Shown in pieces: positions 62,181 through 64,000 of a stretch of DNA of 64,000 nucleotides. Positions within the stretch are counted from its first letter, which is position 1. Each line of letters starts with the position of its first letter. The translations under genes and the position numbers were made by a program. The notes under the pieces are model-generated. The model saw only the letters and a program-made list of their open reading frames with translations. It was not told the origin of the DNA and did no database searches. The stretch is from Bin55 sp965220235 (GTDB lineage: Bacteria; Pseudomonadota; Gammaproteobacteria; Pseudomonadales; Azotimanducaceae). The stretch covers positions 1,798,001 through 1,862,000 of the forward strand of contig OZ244815.1 in the NCBI GenBank assembly GCA_965220235.1, given 5' to 3'.

Positions 62181-63001
62181 CGAAAATCAAAGAAACGGAT
62201 GTACCGTACGCTATGAGCCATGGTTCGGAGCTACTTGCGCGACTATACCAACCCGAGGATTCGATCGGTCATGGCATTGTGATGGTTCACGGCGGCGCGT
62301 GGACGGCAAACGATCGAGTCACGCCGAGTGTCATGTCAAAGCTACTTGCAAACCGTGGACTCACAGTGTTTTCACTCGATTTCAGGTGCGGTCCAACGTT
62401 TCAGCATCCCTCCGCATCTGCTGATATCGCCGCAGGTATTCGATACTTCCGAATTCACTCAAATGACCTCGGAATTGATCCGAACAAAATCGGATTGATC
62501 GGAAGTTCGTCAGGCGGACATTTGGTCCTATTCACGGCGCTGCAACCAAATGTACCGATGCACCAGACGACAGCGGTTCTTGACACTGATGAGGAATTCG
62601 TTGATGCCAGCGTCACCTATGTGATTGCGCTTTGGCCTGTTTCTAACCCGTTAGCTCGTTTCGAATACGCACTCGAAGTTGGGCGACACGAATTGATACG
62701 CGCTCATCAGGGCTATTTCGGATCCCGCGAAACCATGCACCGGGCGAGCGTGCAGCGATTGATTAGGAGTAGGGAATACACACATCTCCCGCCGATCTTT
62801 GTCGTTCAGCCTGGCGAAGACGCAAACGTGCCTGAATATATGACGAATGACCTCTTAGCCGCATTCCGAGGCGTCGGTCACGATGTCGAATATCTGCACA
62901 TGCCAGGATTACCGCATGCGTTTGCGTACGAAGCGTCTCCCGACACGGATCGATGTGAAGTAGCGGTGTGGGACTTTATTCGCCCACAGCTCAAGAATTA
63001 A
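62177..63001 (+). CDS. Alpha/beta hydrolase, esterase/lipase type
   Basis: Serine esterase of 274 residues with the hormone-sensitive-lipase or BD-FAE layout. The oxyanion motif is MVHGGAWTANDR (HGG), the nucleophile elbow GLIGSSSGGHLVLF (G-x-S-x-G, Ser near residue 113), a late acid in VVQPGEDANVPEYM and the His in MPGLPHAFAYEA. No signal peptide. It overlaps the propeller-protein gene by 4 bp and its stop touches the convergent aldo/keto reductase gene (4-bp overlap of ends). Deacylation of a sugar or small ester is inferred. Confidence 0.88.
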   Translation: MTKIKETDVPYAMSHGSELLARLYQPEDSIGHGIVMVHGGAWTANDRVTPSVMSKLLANRGLTVFSLDFRCGPTFQHPSASADIAAGIRYFRIHSNDLGIDPNKIGLIGSSSGGHLVLFTALQPNVPMHQTTAVLDTDEEFVDASVTYVIALWPVSNPLARFEYALEVGRHELIRAHQGYFGSRETMHRASVQRLIRSREYTHLPPIFVVQPGEDANVPEYMTNDLLAAFRGVGHDVEYLHMPGLPHAFAYEASPDTDRCEVAVWDFIRPQLKN

Positions 63002-64000
63002 GCGTAGTGCGAGGATGTCGCAGCTGCAGTGAAATTCTCCGCTAATATGTGGAAGTTCTGAATGTCAGCATTTACAACGTCGAATCCATTCTCTAGCACA
63101 TACGCATAGCTTCGCTGGAAAGATGAAAGGTTTGCTTTCATCAGCTTTTCACTATAGTGATCGTCGAAGGCATCCTGATTGCCACGCCCGCCAAACATTC
63201 GAGGTGCCAACATTCGGCCAACTTTCATAGCTATCAAGCCAATGCCGCTGTCTCGAGCGGACTGCAATTCAGGCTGTAAGTCTTTGAGTGGCTTGCTATT
63301 TTTGACTGTAGTCTTACTTGCCCAGTCGTACCAACCAGCCGGGGTCATTGCGAGCATAGCGAGAGAATATTTCCCAGACGCGACAGCAGCACTAAGACAT
63401 TCGCTGGCGTTTTCGTGAGTCGAGATTCCTAGGTGACTTACTTTCCCTGCCGCTTTCGCTCGTTCAAATGCGTTAAAAATCTCATCGTTGTTAACGATAC
63501 GGGGATTGTTAGCGCCCATGATGTAGTACGCGTCAACGTGCTCTTGGCTTAAGTCAGCGAGGCACGTATCGAGCTTTGATTCCCAATCAGCTGCAATTGC
63601 CTTTGATTCCTCTAGGTTTGGATTCGCATCTGCACCGACACTTACGAAGTCCTTTGTGATAAGGAAGATCTCGTCCCGGTTCGCACCAACAAAATCGGCT
63701 AGGTTTCTTTGTGCGTCTCTGTAATAAGAACTCGTACCCACATCGTATACGTTAACCCCATGGTCAAAAGCGAGCTTCAAAACTCGATCTGCTCGATTTC
63801 GTGATAGAGCGGCACCACATCCGTATACCAGACGACTTGCGTTGAATCCGGTTCGGCCAAGGGTGCGATACGTCATCTTGGGAAACTTCGCCGCTTCAGC
63901 TGCTTCTGCCGCTTCAACCGCAGCGCTCAATTTCCCAGTTTTTAACAAAACGGTTCCGCCAATACCGGCGAACGCTAGTTGTTGAAGAAAGGTTCGGCGT
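62998..64000 (-). CDS. Aldo/keto reductase with Tat signal, 5' end cut by window edge
   Basis: NADPH-dependent aldo/keto reductase fold, at least 334 residues. The readable frame continues to the edge of the window, giving RRTFLQQLAFAGIGGTVLL, a twin-arginine signal with hydrophobic core, so the internal TTG at 63948 is not the true start. The mature part begins MTYRTLGRTGFNASRLVYGCGAA; the Asp-Tyr-Lys-His tetrad is suggested by VNVYDVGTSSYY, ITKDFVS and DAYYIMGAN, where the last motif has Asn-like context instead of the usual DLY-x-x-H, so activity may differ. Export of an NADPH enzyme is unusual. Start codon lies outside. Confidence 0.88.
   Translation of the reverse strand, partial: RRTFLQQLAFAGIGGTVLLKTGKLSAAVEAAEAAEAAKFPKMTYRTLGRTGFNASRLVYGCGAALSRNRADRVLKLAFDHGVNVYDVGTSSYYRDAQRNLADFVGANRDEIFLITKDFVSVGADANPNLEESKAIAADWESKLDTCLADLSQEHVDAYYIMGANNPRIVNNDEIFNAFERAKAAGKVSHLGISTHENASECLSAAVASGKYSLAMLAMTPAGWYDWASKTTVKNSKPLKDLQPELQSARDSGIGLIAMKVGRMLAPRMFGGRGNQDAFDDHYSEKLMKANLSSFQRSYAYVLENGFDVVNADIQNFHILAENFTAAATSSHYA

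Overview
The window reads as chromosomal DNA of a free-living, aerobic, heterotrophic Gram-negative bacterium, most likely a pseudomonadotan close to the Gammaproteobacteria. The pointers are an imuA-imuB-dnaE2 mutagenesis cassette with a CTGT-N8-ACAT LexA-like box, periplasmic lipoproteins and Tat substrates, a tRNA-Asn with encoded CCA, an adrenodoxin-type ferredoxin, and many enzymes for CoA-thioester and oxygenase catabolism. Genus or species cannot be named from sequence alone. Base composition looks close to half GC, genes are densely packed on both strands, GTG and TTG starts are common, and no transposase, integrase, phage gene, rRNA or CRISPR array was seen.

Layout. 1-7.5 kb: hydroxyacid dehydrogenase, an ABC-2 exporter pair, a PHP phosphoesterase, an orphan molybdopterin hydroxylase subunit and an amidohydrolase. 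7.5-13.8 kb: VOC protein, two divergent phytanoyl-CoA dioxygenase-family (PhyH) genes (one interrupted by an in-frame TAA), a CaiB-type CoA transferase, aroA and an acyl-CoA dehydrogenase. 14-15.3 kb: an AAA/DUF4143 ATPase with a repeat cluster at its start. 15.4-25 kb: an exported cytochrome c/PQQ dehydrogenase, then a crotonase, a complete branched-chain-type ABC importer with a CoA ligase inside the operon, and its lipoprotein receptor. 25-31.7 kb: 1-Cys peroxiredoxin, modABC, zinc alcohol dehydrogenase with a rubredoxin, a deazaflavin-type nitroreductase and another crotonase. 31.9-33 kb: second AAA/DUF4143 ATPase. 33-43.4 kb: short hydroxyacyl-CoA dehydrogenase, PhyH, SDR, FAD amine-oxidase-like protein, M48 lipoprotease, and a sulfatase-PhyH-Gfo/Idh-HpcH cluster. 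43.4-49.3 kb: small membrane protein and imuA-imuB-dnaE2. 49.5-50.5 kb: tRNA-Asn, ferredoxin and a 486-bp gap with nested palindromes. 50.5-64 kb: acyl-CoA dehydrogenase pair with a cupin, PhyH plus TerB-like protein, hydrolase, LLM oxidoreductase, TIGR03084-like protein, a Tat-exported two-subunit molybdenum hydroxylase, a doubled YjbR protein, a beta-propeller/esterase pair, and a Tat-exported aldo/keto reductase cut by the right edge.

How the genes fit together. The main theme is uptake and oxidation of carboxylic, sulfated or methylated small molecules: an importer delivers a substrate, CoA ligase or CoA transferase activates it, acyl-CoA dehydrogenases, crotonases and a hydroxyacyl-CoA dehydrogenase work through beta-oxidation-like steps, and five PhyH-family Fe(II)/2-oxoglutarate oxygenases act alongside. 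modABC can supply molybdate to the two molybdenum hydroxylases. Substrates are inferred from family membership only.

The least explained elements are the two AAA/DUF4143 ATPases (one with a 9-bp operator-like triplet), the nested palindrome array at 50.2-50.3 kb, the interrupted PhyH gene, the sulfatase/PhyH/aldolase cluster, and the SOS-like box overlapping a minimal ORF ahead of imuA.
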